A program made the translations under genes and the position numbers. DNA of 32,605 bases from CANKHJ01 sp035556495 (GTDB taxonomy: Bacteria; Pseudomonadota; Alphaproteobacteria; Rhizobiales; Xanthobacteraceae), in the NCBI GenBank assembly GCA_035556495.1, contig DATMEW010000058.1, positions 1 to 32,605 of the forward strand, given 5' to 3'. The notes beneath the pieces are model-generated. The model was not told the origin of the DNA, searched no databases, and saw nothing but the letters and a program-made list of their open reading frames with translations. Of this stretch, positions 1-7,629 are shown one piece after another; within the stretch, counting starts at the first letter, position 1; every line of letters begins with the position of its first letter.

Positions 1-1
1 G

Positions 2-1462
2 CGCTTCCTCGTCGATGTCGGGCTGGATTATCTCACGCTGGCGCGCGCCTCCGGCACGCTATCCGGCGGCGAGAGCCAGCGCATCCGCCTCGCCTCGCAG
101 ATCGGCTCCGGCCTCACCGGCGTTCTGTATGTGCTGGACGAGCCGTCCATCGGCCTGCACCAGCGCGACAACGCGCGGCTTCTCGAAACGCTGAAGCGCC
201 TGCGCGACCTCGGCAACACCGTGATCGTGGTGGAGCATGACGAGGACGCCATCATGATCGCGGACCATGTCGTCGATGTCGGCCCCGGCGCCGGCGTCCA
301 TGGCGGCCGGATCGTCGCGCAGGGCACGCCCGAGGATATTCTGCGCAACCCGAAATCGCTGACGGGCCGCTATCTCACCGGCGAGCTCGGCATCGCGATT
401 CCCGAGCGGCGCGTGCCGGACCGGCATCGCACCATCAAGGTGGTGAATGCGCGCGGCCATAACCTGAAGAACGTCACCGCCGAAATCCCACTCGGACTGT
501 TCACGGCCGTCACCGGCGTCTCAGGCGGCGGCAAGTCCACGCTGCTGATCGACACGCTTTACAAATCCATCGCCCGCAAGCTGAACAATGCGAGCGACGC
601 ACCCTCGCCTCACGACAAGATCGAGGGTTTGCAGCATATCGACAAGATCATCGACATCGACCAGTCGCCCATCGGCCGCACGCCGCGCTCCAACCCCGCG
701 ACCTACACCGGCGCCTTCACGCCGATCCGCGAATGGTTCGCCGGCCTGCCCGAAGCCAAGGCGCGCGGCTACGAACCCGGACGCTTCTCTTTCAACGTCA
801 AGGGCGGGCGCTGCGAAGCCTGCCAGGGCGACGGCGTCATCAAGATCGAGATGCACTTCCTGCCGGATGTCTACGTCACCTGCGACGTCTGCAAGGGCAA
901 GCGCTACAATCGCGAGACGCTGGAAGTGACCTTCCGCAACAAATCCATCGCGGACGTACTGGACATGACGGTGGATGAGGCCGTTGAGTTCTTCAAGGCG
1001 GTGCCGAAGGTGCGCGACACCTTCCGCACACTCCAGCGCGTCGGCCTCGGCTATGTCCATGTCGGCCAGCAGGCGACGACCCTGTCCGGCGGCGAGGCCC
1101 AGCGCGTGAAGCTCGCCAAGGAACTGTCGCGCCGCGCCACCGGCCGCACGCTCTATATCCTCGACGAGCCGACCACGGGCCTGCATTTCGCGGATGTCGA
1201 GAAGCTGCTCGAAGTGCTCCACGAACTCGTCGCCGGCGGCAACAGCGTCGTCGTGATCGAGCACAATCTCGAAGTCATCAAGACCGCGGACTGGATCATC
1301 GACCTCGGCCCCGAAGGCGGCGATGGTGGCGGCGAGATCGTCGCGGCCGGTACGCCCGAGGATGTCGTCAAGGTCAAGCGCAGCTATACCGGGCAGTATC
1401 TCGCGCCGGTGCTCAAGAAAGGCGGGCCGAAGCGCAAGGCGCGCCGGGAAGCGGCGGAGTGA
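2..1462 (+). CDS. uvrA: UvrA, excinuclease ABC subunit A (3' part, 5' end outside window)
   Basis: UvrA is the ATP-binding damage-recognition subunit of bacterial nucleotide excision repair; it loads UvrB at DNA lesions in the cytoplasm. The reading frame is open from base 2, so the gene enters from the left. The first visible part holds an ABC signature (LSGGESQRIRLASQ) and Walker B (VLYVLDEPSIGLHQ) of the first ATPase. Then come a second Walker A (GVSGGGKSTL), the paired CEAC/CDVC cysteines of the C-terminal zinc module, a second signature (LSGGEAQRVKLAKEL) and Walker B (TLYILDEPTTGLHF). This order is diagnostic of UvrA. The basic tail (KKGGPKRKARREAAE) is typical of alphaproteobacterial copies. 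The following gene begins 26 bases downstream, with no obvious terminator between. Confidence 0.97.
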   Translation, partial: RFLVDVGLDYLTLARASGTLSGGESQRIRLASQIGSGLTGVLYVLDEPSIGLHQRDNARLLETLKRLRDLGNTVIVVEHDEDAIMIADHVVDVGPGAGVHGGRIVAQGTPEDILRNPKSLTGRYLTGELGIAIPERRVPDRHRTIKVVNARGHNLKNVTAEIPLGLFTAVTGVSGGGKSTLLIDTLYKSIARKLNNASDAPSPHDKIEGLQHIDKIIDIDQSPIGRTPRSNPATYTGAFTPIREWFAGLPEAKARGYEPGRFSFNVKGGRCEACQGDGVIKIEMHFLPDVYVTCDVCKGKRYNRETLEVTFRNKSIADVLDMTVDEAVEFFKAVPKVRDTFRTLQRVGLGYVHVGQQATTLSGGEAQRVKLAKELSRRATGRTLYILDEPTTGLHFADVEKLLEVLHELVAGGNSVVVIEHNLEVIKTADWIIDLGPEGGDGGGEIVAAGTPEDVVKVKRSYTGQYLAPVLKKGGPKRKARREAAE

Positions 1463-1488
1463 CGAAATAAAAAGGGAGGAGAAGAATC

Positions 1489-2007
1489 GTGATTAAGCAT
1501 CGTTGTGCTGACCATAGAGTTGCGATCAACACGGAAATATTGATCATTGGGACCTTCAACCCCGAAGTTCCTGAGAACGAAGCTGACTTCTTCTATGGAC
1601 GAGGCAGAAATGGATTGTGGACGTTTCTAGCTGAATCATTTGGTGTAGAGGATCTTAAAACCAGATCAAAAGAGCAGAAGATGGATTTTATCCGTGGTCA
1701 TCGGATTGATTTTATCGATTTGATTGCGGAGATCGATAAAGCGCCTACGAATTATGAAGATCGTTTCTTGGATCAGCATGTTATTAAATGGAATGATGTG
1801 ATTGGTACAATCGCCGGGCTAAAATCATTGAAGAAAGCTTGTGTTTCGAGAAAGGGATTTTCGGACGTTCCAAAAATTAAAAAGAGAGTGGAGGAGATTG
1901 AGTCTCATCTAAACGAAAGACAGATAACATTCCGGCGTCTTCATACGCCGGGACGCGCTCATAAGAGAGGAAAGCCGGAATGGCTGGATTTTTTCCGGAA
2001 CTCTTGA
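1489..2007 (+). CDS. Uracil-DNA glycosylase superfamily-like protein in AT-rich DNA
   Basis: A 172-residue protein starting at GTG, preceded by a strong ribosome site (AAAGGGAGGAG). The N-terminal part carries ILIIGTFNPE followed by ADFFYGRGRNGLW. This resembles the first motif (G-x-N-P) and the following aromatic/Asn segment of Mug/TDG-like members of the uracil-DNA glycosylase superfamily. Near the C-terminus, RRLHTPGRAH could be the second active-site loop (the H/S/T-P region). From this I infer base-excision repair of deaminated or mismatched bases, but the substrate is unknown. Composition is very unlike the neighbours: bases 1681-1800 are 37.5% G+C, against 73% at 2281-2340, which suggests recent acquisition. 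Its 3' end overlaps the next gene by 28 bases. Family assignment is by motif only. Confidence 0.7.
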   Translation: MIKHRCADHRVAINTEILIIGTFNPEVPENEADFFYGRGRNGLWTFLAESFGVEDLKTRSKEQKMDFIRGHRIDFIDLIAEIDKAPTNYEDRFLDQHVIKWNDVIGTIAGLKSLKKACVSRKGFSDVPKIKKRVEEIESHLNERQITFRRLHTPGRAHKRGKPEWLDFFRNS

Positions 2008-2711
2008 GACCCGAACCGGCCGAACCCGACTGCCCGCAATGCCTCAAGCCAGCGGCCTTGTGCATCTGCGACAGCATAACGCCCGTCGACAACCGCGTCG
2101 CGCTGCTGGTGCTGCAACACCCGCAGGAGCAGGACCGGCTGCTGGGCACGGCGCGGCTCGCCGTCGCGCATCTGTCCAACGCGATGCTGAAGGTGGGTCT
2201 ATCGTGGCCAAGCCTGTCGAAAATCATCGGCCGGCCGGCGGACCCGCAACGCTGGGCGGTGCTTTATCTCGGCTCCGCCCATGCCGAGGCGCTCGCGCCG
2301 GGCGAGCCCGTCGTCCTGCTCAACAAGGCGGGTGAAGCGGAAACCGACCAGCGCCAGGCCCTGCGCGATCTCGAAGGCGTGATCTTGCTGGACGGCACCT
2401 GGAGCCAGGCCAAGGCGCTGTGGTGGCGCAACGCCTGGATGCTGAAATGCCGCCGCGTCATCCTCGCGCCGGCCGCTCCGTCCCGCTACGGCAAGCTCCG
2501 GCGCGAGCCGCGCCGCGACGGCATCTCAACCATCGAGGCCGCCGCCATGCTGCTCGCCCATCTGGAGCGCCGGCCCGAGATCGAAACGACGCTGAACGCC
2601 AGCTTCGAGCGCATGCTCGGTCGCTATCGCGACGCGAGCCGGGCCATGCCGGAGCTTGCGCCCAAGCCGGTGCGGAAGGACTGGCGCAAACGCCGCCGCA
2701 AGGCCGGTTGA
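1980..2711 (+). CDS. DTW domain protein, probable tRNA-uridine aminocarboxypropyltransferase (TapT-like)
   Basis: A 243-residue DTW-domain protein. Characterised members (E. coli TapT/YfiP, human DTWD1/2) transfer the 3-amino-3-carboxypropyl group of S-adenosylmethionine to uridine in tRNA, giving acp3U. The N-terminus has a four-cysteine knuckle (C18, C21, C28, C30; CPQC...CIC) and the name-giving motif is DGTW at 138-141, followed by SQAKALWW. The later stretch SRYGKLRREP...GISTIEAAA matches the family's conserved SAM/tRNA region. The C-terminus is strongly basic (RKDWRKRRRKAG), compatible with RNA binding. The start chosen (ATG 1980) lies inside the 3' end of the AT-rich upstream gene; the protein needs this N-terminus to retain the cysteine motif. 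The precise tRNA position is not inferable. Confidence 0.85.
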   Translation: MAGFFPELLRPEPAEPDCPQCLKPAALCICDSITPVDNRVALLVLQHPQEQDRLLGTARLAVAHLSNAMLKVGLSWPSLSKIIGRPADPQRWAVLYLGSAHAEALAPGEPVVLLNKAGEAETDQRQALRDLEGVILLDGTWSQAKALWWRNAWMLKCRRVILAPAAPSRYGKLRREPRRDGISTIEAAAMLLAHLERRPEIETTLNASFERMLGRYRDASRAMPELAPKPVRKDWRKRRRKAG

Positions 2712-2792
2712 CGGCGCTCCAACCGACCGGCCGGATCGAACTTTCACGGCACGGCAACGTTAGGTCCGCTCCGGCGCAGCAAGGGATGCGCC

Positions 2793-3389
2793 ATGCCACA
2801 GGATCAGCCCATGAAAGCTCCTCCGCCCGCTCCCCGCACCGAACGCGAGAAGATGCTCGCGGGAGAGCTTTATTACGGCTTTGATCCGGACCTGACCGCG
2901 GAGCGTCAGCGCGCGCAGCGGCGGCTGGCGGAATACAACGCAACGCCGGGGGACGACCAGCCGCTGCGCACGAAGCTGCTTCGGGCGCTGCTTGGCCATG
3001 CTGGCGAAGGACTGGTGATTCAGCCGACTTTCACCTGCGACTACGGCACCAATATCCATATCGGCCGCAACGGCTTCATCAACTATCACTGCGTGTTTCT
3101 GGACTGCGCGGCCATCGAGATCGGCGACAATCTCCAGATGGCGCCGATGGCGCAGCTTTATACCGCGCTCCATCCGCTCGATCCGGACGAGCGCCGCAGC
3201 GGGCTGGAATCCGCGCGCCCCATCCGCATCGGCCATGACGTCTGGATCGGTGGCGGCGCGATCATCCTGCCGGGCGTCACCATCGGCGACGGCGCGGTGA
3301 TCGGCGCCGGCAGCGTGGTGAACCGCGACGTTCCGCCCCGCACGGTCGTCGCCGGCAATCCGGCCCGTGCCGTCCGCGCGCTGGGCTGA
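2793..3389 (+). CDS. Maltose/galactoside O-acetyltransferase family protein (left-handed beta-helix)
   Basis: A 198-residue member of the Maa/LacA/NodL acetyltransferases, which move an acetyl group from acetyl-CoA to a sugar hydroxyl. It begins with the family's helical N-terminal domain (TEREKMLAGELYYGFDPDLTAERQRAQRRL). Hexapeptide repeats follow (for example IEIGDNLQMAP, IRIGHDVWIGGGAIILPGVTIGDGAVIGAGSVV) and the usual ending RTVVAGNPARAVRAL. The catalytic histidine lies in YTALHPLDP. Start is ATG 2793, with AAGGG about eight bases before it; an in-frame ATG at 2811 is an alternative. The acceptor sugar cannot be told from sequence. Neighbours (DTW upstream, PAP2 downstream) do not suggest a dedicated polysaccharide cluster, so a general or detoxifying acetyltransferase is the safest reading. 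Confidence 0.9.
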   Translation: MPQDQPMKAPPPAPRTEREKMLAGELYYGFDPDLTAERQRAQRRLAEYNATPGDDQPLRTKLLRALLGHAGEGLVIQPTFTCDYGTNIHIGRNGFINYHCVFLDCAAIEIGDNLQMAPMAQLYTALHPLDPDERRSGLESARPIRIGHDVWIGGGAIILPGVTIGDGAVIGAGSVVNRDVPPRTVVAGNPARAVRALG

Positions 3390-3423
3390 TAGGTATGCCG
3401 GCCCGAATCCATCCGGCCGCAAC

Positions 3424-4122
3424 ATGCTGACGCAGCTTTCCAACCTCCGCACATTCATCGCCCGCGAAATCGGCCCGCTCGCCGTGCTTGGCCTCGCGGC
3501 CGCCGCGCTGCTGCTATTCATCCAGATCGTGGATGAAGTGATGGAAGGCGAGACCCATCATTTCGACGAAGCCGTGCTGCGTGCCCTGCGCAACCCGGCA
3601 GACCTGGCCGACCCCATCGGCCCCTGGTGGCTGGAGGCGATCTTCCGCGACATCACCGCCCTGGGCGGCACCACGGTGCTCACGATCATTACCTTGAGCG
3701 CGACGGGCTATCTGCTGATGGATCGCAAGCGCGGCGCGGCCCTGTTCGTTCTTGCCTCGGTCGGGGGCGGAACGCTCGTCAGCATGCTGCTGAAGGACCT
3801 GTTCCAGCGGCCACGGCCCGAACTCGTCGCCCATCTGGTGGAGGTGCGCAGCCTGAGCTTTCCCAGCGGCCACGCCATGCTCTCCGCCGTCACTTTCCTG
3901 ACACTCGGGGCGCTGCTGGCGCGGCTCGCACCGCACCGGGCGCAGAAGCTCTATCTGCTGTCACTGGCGACGTTGCTCACGCTCATGGTCGGCGCGAGCA
4001 GGGTCTATCTTGGAGTCCACTGGCCGACGGATGTGCTGGCCGGCTGGTGCATCGGCACGGCCTGGGCGCTGCTGTGCTGGATCGTCGCGCTCGTGCTCCA
4101 GCGGCGCGGCGCCATCGAGTAG
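3424..4122 (+). CDS. PAP2 family membrane phosphatase
   Basis: A 232-residue integral membrane phosphatase of the PAP2/acid phosphatase superfamily, which hydrolyses lipid phosphates such as phosphatidic acid or undecaprenyl pyrophosphate on the outer face of the inner membrane. All three catalytic motifs are present: K124-x6-R131-P132 (KDLFQRPRP), PSGH at 147-150, and SRVYLGVHWPTDV with S192, R193 and the nucleophile-assisting H199. An N-terminal membrane segment (LAVLGLAAAALLLFIQIV) precedes the active domain and several more follow. The frame extends upstream of 3424, but those residues (MPSARWADRYAGP) look untranslated, so ATG 3424 was chosen. Whether it acts on phosphatidate or on undecaprenyl pyrophosphate is undecided. 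Confidence 0.92.
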   Translation: MLTQLSNLRTFIAREIGPLAVLGLAAAALLLFIQIVDEVMEGETHHFDEAVLRALRNPADLADPIGPWWLEAIFRDITALGGTTVLTIITLSATGYLLMDRKRGAALFVLASVGGGTLVSMLLKDLFQRPRPELVAHLVEVRSLSFPSGHAMLSAVTFLTLGALLARLAPHRAQKLYLLSLATLLTLMVGASRVYLGVHWPTDVLAGWCIGTAWALLCWIVALVLQRRGAIE

Positions 4123-4208
4123 GGAGGCTAGCCACCCCGGCAGCAATGGAACTTTCCGGGGCGCCGGACCGTTCAATGGAGAATCTTCCTCTCCCTGAAA
4201 GGATCGAC

Positions 4209-4691
4209 ATGGCCGCCCCCCGACGCACCCGCCGCGCGCCTGCCGGCCCCCGCGCCACGACAACGCGCCGGCCTGCCCGCGCCCAGCGACAGACCAGCAG
4301 CGCCCCGGCCTCGTCCTCCGCCACCGAACAGTTGCTGTCCACCGCGGCAGCGCATCCGATCATGACTCTCACCGTGCTGGCGCTGGCCGGCACGGTGATT
4401 TCGGCGCTCGTCGCCCGTCCGGACCCGCGCCGGCTGGCCAATGCGGCACAATCCCTTCAGCCTTATGCGGCGCAGGCGCTGGCGCCGCTGCTTGCAGCAG
4501 CAATGCCGGAACCCCGGCACTGGTGGGACGATCTCGTGCCGTTCCGCCGCAAAAGCTGGGCCGAACGCGCCGCTGACGAAGCCCGGTCCCGGTGGCAGGA
4601 TGCGGCCGACGCCATTCCGCCCCGACGGTGGTGGGAGGATCAGTTCTCCGAACTCACCGAAGCACTCCGCAAGCGGCTTCCCAAAAACTGA
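4209..4691 (+). CDS. Hypothetical protein with one predicted membrane segment
   Basis: A 160-residue protein of unknown function. I chose ATG 4209 because GAAAGGA lies just before it; the frame is open far upstream, but that part is antisense-like overlap with the PAP2 gene. The first 45 residues are Arg/Ala/Ser/Pro-rich and probably disordered. A single hydrophobic stretch (IMTLTVLALAGTVISALVA) follows at about 51-69. The rest is rich in tryptophan and charged residues (RHWWDDLVPFRRKSWAERAADEARSRW, RRWWEDQF), giving two W-W-x-D/E-D-x-like repeats about 38 residues apart. The topology suggests a tail facing the cytoplasm or periplasm from a single anchor. No family is recognised. Confidence 0.65.
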   Translation: MAAPRRTRRAPAGPRATTTRRPARAQRQTSSAPASSSATEQLLSTAAAHPIMTLTVLALAGTVISALVARPDPRRLANAAQSLQPYAAQALAPLLAAAMPEPRHWWDDLVPFRRKSWAERAADEARSRWQDAADAIPPRRWWEDQFSELTEALRKRLPKN

Positions 4692-4717
4692 TACCTCAAT
4701 CTCAAGCCATGCGTAAT

Positions 4718-4736
4718 TTGCAATGCTGCATGGCAA
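4718..4736. promoter_or_regulatory. Operator-like 19-bp palindrome upstream of the DUF1127 gene
   Basis: TTGCAATGC-T-GCATGGCAA is an inverted repeat with 9-base arms and one mismatch, centred on 4727, about 80 bases before the DUF1127 start. Its position and symmetry suit a dimeric regulator of the LysR, LacI or MarR type. In Brucella, DUF1127 genes are controlled by the LysR regulator VtlR, which makes a LysR site conceivable, but the canonical T-N11-A spacing is not obvious. No regulator gene is adjacent. Confidence 0.4.
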
Positions 4737-4806
4737 CATAAGATCTGCTGCACTGCGTTAAAGAGGCTATATCCCTTCTCGGACACACTGAAAGGGGAAA
4801 AGGATC

Positions 4807-4956
4807 ATGATCCTCTCGCAGATCATTCGTTACGTTCGTGAGCGCATCCGCGCGCGGCGGGTATTGGCCGAATTGAAGTCTCTGAATGACCGGGAACTCG
4901 CCGACATCGGCCTGACCCGCGCGGATGTCGCGTATATCGCGCTCGACTGCCGGTAA
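4807..4956 (+). CDS. DUF1127 microprotein (YjiS-like)
   Basis: A 49-residue protein with the DUF1127 signature: an arginine-rich helix (RYVRERIRARRVLAELKSL) followed by NDRELADIGLTRADVAYIA. Short DUF1127 proteins of alphaproteobacteria have been linked to RNA binding, phosphate and carbon metabolism, and stress or virulence regulation; they are cytoplasmic and highly expressed. The start is decided by the strong purine-rich ribosome site GAAAGGGGAAAAGG immediately before ATG 4807. The gene is transcribed alone: a palindromic operator-like site lies upstream and a clean intrinsic terminator follows about 40 bases after the stop. The specific role here is unknown. Confidence 0.88.
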   Translation: MILSQIIRYVRERIRARRVLAELKSLNDRELADIGLTRADVAYIALDCR

Positions 4957-4994
4957 CTGGCCCGGCAACTTCCGGACCATGACACCACCGAATT

Positions 4995-5017
4995 GGCGGC
5001 CTCCGTGGCCGCCTTTT
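4995..5017 (+). terminator. Intrinsic terminator after the DUF1127 gene
   Basis: A perfect 7-bp stem GGCGGCC/GGCCGCC with a 5-base loop (TCCGT) is followed at once by TTTT. It lies 38 bases past the DUF1127 stop and before the convergent SET gene. Confidence 0.85.
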
Positions 5018-5090
5018 CATTTTGAGATGCGGTCTTTCGGACCCATGCTGGAACGGCCGCTTGAGCGAGCCGCCCGGCGTCCTGACACCG

Positions 5091-5795
5091 CTAGCTTACC
5101 GCCTTTTTGGATCGGCCGCGAGAAGGAGCGCTTCCGGCAGCGGTCTTCCCTTTTTTGAACCCGCTGCCACGCGCCGCGGCTTTCACCGCCGTTTTCACGG
5201 ATTTCTTCTTCACCGTTTTCTTCGCAGCTTTTTTTAACTGGGTCCGATCGTCGGCCTTCCCGACAGCCTTGCGGGCAGCGACCTTGCCGGCTGAAGACTT
5301 TTTCGCCGCGGAAGCCTTCCCGGCCCCGGCTGCCGCCTGCGCCTTCTTGCGGGCGCTCGCCAGCCGTTTCGCCCGGCGTTCCTCGCGGCGGCGCTCGACG
5401 CATTTCACGCATTTGCAGCCGGCCTTGGTGAGAAAGGTGTCGAAATAGTCCTTGCCGTAGTCGTAGGCGATCTCCTCGTCCGGCTTGATGTTGCGCCGGG
5501 CCATGATCTTGACCTTGCCGCGCACGATGTCGGATTCCGCATTCGGCCGGCAGGAGTGGTTGATGTAGCGCGCGGTGTTGCGCCGACCCGCGCCGTTGAT
5601 GGTCCAGCGCGAGTTCAGTTCGAACAGATATTTGTTGGTCAGGGTGTCGGCGACGGCGTTGGTCACCTTCGGCCCTTTGTATTCGATGATGAAGGCGCCC
5701 TTCTCGATGGGCTCGACAGCGAACAGGCCCAGGCCCGTGGCGCTGCGGCCAACCCTGTAGGCGCTTCGCGGAAGCGGCTTCGACTTGGACGCCAT
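5091..5795 (-). CDS. SET-domain protein lysine methyltransferase with histone H1-like tail
   Basis: A 234-residue protein. Residues 10-125 form a compact SET domain: G21-L-G-L-F (SAM-binding turn), then N79-H80-S81-C82 inside RYINHSCRPNAES, then DEEIAYDYG (106-114), all hallmark SET motifs. A post-SET-like C127-x-C129-x2-C132 follows; with C82 it could bind zinc. Residues 133-234 are a basic Lys/Ala/Arg tail (KKAQAAAG, KKAAKKTVKKKSVK) resembling eukaryotic histone H1 and bacterial H1-like proteins. Expected activity is SAM-dependent lysine methylation; the basic tail could anchor it to DNA or be its own substrate. Start ATG 5795 has GAGGGG upstream; an extended upstream reading is less likely. 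It is divergent from the flavoprotein gene. Targets are unknown. Confidence 0.88.
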   Translation of the reverse strand: MASKSKPLPRSAYRVGRSATGLGLFAVEPIEKGAFIIEYKGPKVTNAVADTLTNKYLFELNSRWTINGAGRRNTARYINHSCRPNAESDIVRGKVKIMARRNIKPDEEIAYDYGKDYFDTFLTKAGCKCVKCVERRREERRAKRLASARKKAQAAAGAGKASAAKKSSAGKVAARKAVGKADDRTQLKKAAKKTVKKKSVKTAVKAAARGSGFKKGKTAAGSAPSRGRSKKAVS

Positions 5796-5935
5796 GCCAA
5801 TACCCCTCACGTGGCCGGCATGCTTTCGGTCCGGCCCGGACAGCTTGAATAACGCCTTGGCGGCGACAGGCAAAGGCCGGGCGGCTATAAGCATGTGGAT
5901 GCGGATACTTCTCATCCGCCGGAGCAGCGGGCGGT

Positions 5936-7537
5936 ATGCAGCAGCATGATGTGGTCGTCATCGGCGCCGGCCATAATGGGCTGACCTGCGCGACCTATCT
6001 CGCCATGGCCGGGCTCAAGGTAAAGGTCGTGGAGCGGCGGGCGGTCCTCGGCGGCGCGGCCGTGACCGAGGAATTCCACCCCGGATTTCGCAACTCGGTC
6101 GCAGCCTATACGGTCAGCCTGCTGAACCCGAAAGTCATCCGCGACCTCGATCTGCACGGCCATGGCCTGCGGATCGTGGAGCGCCGCGTTCAGAACTTCC
6201 TGCCCGCGCCCGACGGCAGCTATCTCCTCTCCGCCGATGGCCGGACCGAAGCGGAAGTCGCCGGGTTCAGCACCGCCGACGCCGCTTGTTTCTCAGCCTT
6301 CAACACGGAGATCGACGCCGCGGCCGATGTGCTGCGCGATCTCGTGCTGTCGGCGCCGCCGAACCTCGTCGAGGGTCTGTCATGGCGCGCGCTCGGCGAA
6401 TTGCTCAAGGCCGGGCGGCTCGGCAACCGCTTGCGCCGCCTGCCGGCCGAGCGGCTGCGCATGGTCTACGACCTGTTCACGAAATCCGCCGGCGAGATGC
6501 TGGACGGCTGGTTCGAGGGCGATCTCGTCAAGGCGCTGTTCGGCTTCGACGCCGTGGTCGGCAATTACGCGAGCCCCTACACGCCGGGCTCGGCCTATGT
6601 GCTGCTGCATCATGCCTTCGGTGAAGTGAACGGCAGGCAGCGGGTCTGGGGTCATGCCATCGGCGGCATGGGCGCGATCACCCAGGCCATGGCCCGCGCG
6701 GCCCGCGCCCATGGCGTCGAGATCGAAACGGAAGCGCCGGTGCGGGACGTGATCGTGGAGAAAGGCAGCGCGCGCGGCGTCGCGCTGGCGGACGGCCGCA
6801 TGATCCGGACAAAGGTTGTCGCGGCCAATGTCAATCCGAAGCTGCTCTATGGCGCGATGATTCCGGCCGATGCGCTCGCGCCGGATTTCCGTCGCCGCAT
6901 GGCCGCGTTCCGCTGCGGCTCCGGCACCTTCCGCATGAATGTCGCGCTGTCGCGCCTGCCGGATTTCACCGCTCTGCCCGGCGCCGGAGATCATCTCACC
7001 GCCGGCATCATCATCGCACCGAGCCTTGCCTATATGGACCGCGCCTATGACGACGCCCGCCGCCACGGCTGGAGCCGCGAGCCGATCGTCGAGATGCTGA
7101 TCCCCTCGACGCTGGACGACAGCCTCGCCCCGGCGGGCGCCCATGTCGCCAGCCTGTTCTGCCAGCATGTCGCGCCGGAGCTGCCGGACGGCCGGTCGTG
7201 GGACGACCATCGCGAGCAGGTGGCGGACCTGATGATCGCCACAGTGGAGCGCTATGCCCCCGGCTTCCGCGACAGCATTCTCGGCCGTCAGACCCTGAGC
7301 CCGCTCGATCTCGAACGGACCTTCGGCCTCATCGGCGGCGACATCTTCCATGGCGCGCTGTCGCTGGACCAGTTGTTCTGGGCGCGGCCGATGATCGGCC
7401 ATGCGGACTATCGCGGGCCGCTCGCCGGGCTCTACCATTGCGGCTCCGGCGCGCATCCCGGCGGCGGCGTCACCGGCGCCCCGGGCCACAATGCCGCGCA
7501 GGCCATCCTGGCGGATCGCCGGCGGCTGTTCCGCTAG
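5936..7537 (+). CDS. Phytoene dehydrogenase-like FAD-dependent oxidoreductase (PYROXD2/CrtI superfamily)
   Basis: A 533-residue flavoprotein. The dinucleotide-binding fold is at the N-terminus (VVVIGAGHNGLTCATYLAMAGLKVKVVERR), followed by the CrtI-superfamily sequence LGGAAVTEEFHPGFRNS. The C-terminus has the second flavin-contacting motif (GLYHCGSGAHPGGGVTGAPGHNAAQAIL). It is closer to the widespread phytoene-dehydrogenase-related (COG1233, PYROXD2-like) group than to true carotenoid desaturases. No crtB, crtE or other carotenoid gene is nearby, so a pigment role should not be assumed; oxidation or isomerisation of a hydrophobic substrate is the most that can be said. Start ATG 5936 lies 140 bases from the divergent SET gene start. 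Confidence 0.88.
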   Translation: MQQHDVVVIGAGHNGLTCATYLAMAGLKVKVVERRAVLGGAAVTEEFHPGFRNSVAAYTVSLLNPKVIRDLDLHGHGLRIVERRVQNFLPAPDGSYLLSADGRTEAEVAGFSTADAACFSAFNTEIDAAADVLRDLVLSAPPNLVEGLSWRALGELLKAGRLGNRLRRLPAERLRMVYDLFTKSAGEMLDGWFEGDLVKALFGFDAVVGNYASPYTPGSAYVLLHHAFGEVNGRQRVWGHAIGGMGAITQAMARAARAHGVEIETEAPVRDVIVEKGSARGVALADGRMIRTKVVAANVNPKLLYGAMIPADALAPDFRRRMAAFRCGSGTFRMNVALSRLPDFTALPGAGDHLTAGIIIAPSLAYMDRAYDDARRHGWSREPIVEMLIPSTLDDSLAPAGAHVASLFCQHVAPELPDGRSWDDHREQVADLMIATVERYAPGFRDSILGRQTLSPLDLERTFGLIGGDIFHGALSLDQLFWARPMIGHADYRGPLAGLYHCGSGAHPGGGVTGAPGHNAAQAILADRRRLFR

Positions 7538-7557
7538 AGGATGATCCCGAAATTCGG
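7534..7557. repeat. Remnant of a dispersed Hyphomicrobiales extragenic repeat
   Basis: The sequence CTAGAGGATGATCCCGAAA, starting within the stop codon of the flavoprotein gene, matches from memory the opening of a palindromic extragenic repeat common in Rhizobiales (CTAGAGCATGATCCCGAAAA). It ends in a short palindrome CCGAA-A-TTCGG. The rest of the element is missing or diverged. Confidence 0.45.
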
Positions 7558-7629
7558 ACCAAATGTCGCGCTGCCGGTTACCATTGAGCAACGCCACCGC
7601 GGCTAGACTCCCCTGACCGGAGGTCCGTC

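Noticed and set aside
521..1264. Long minus-strand open frame inside uvrA
   Set aside because: It is the antisense shadow of a high-GC gene, with no ribosome site or recognisable motif; uvrA motifs are unambiguous on the plus strand.
5936..7537. Carotenoid biosynthesis gene
   Set aside because: The protein belongs to the broader phytoene-dehydrogenase-related group and no other carotenoid gene lies in the window.
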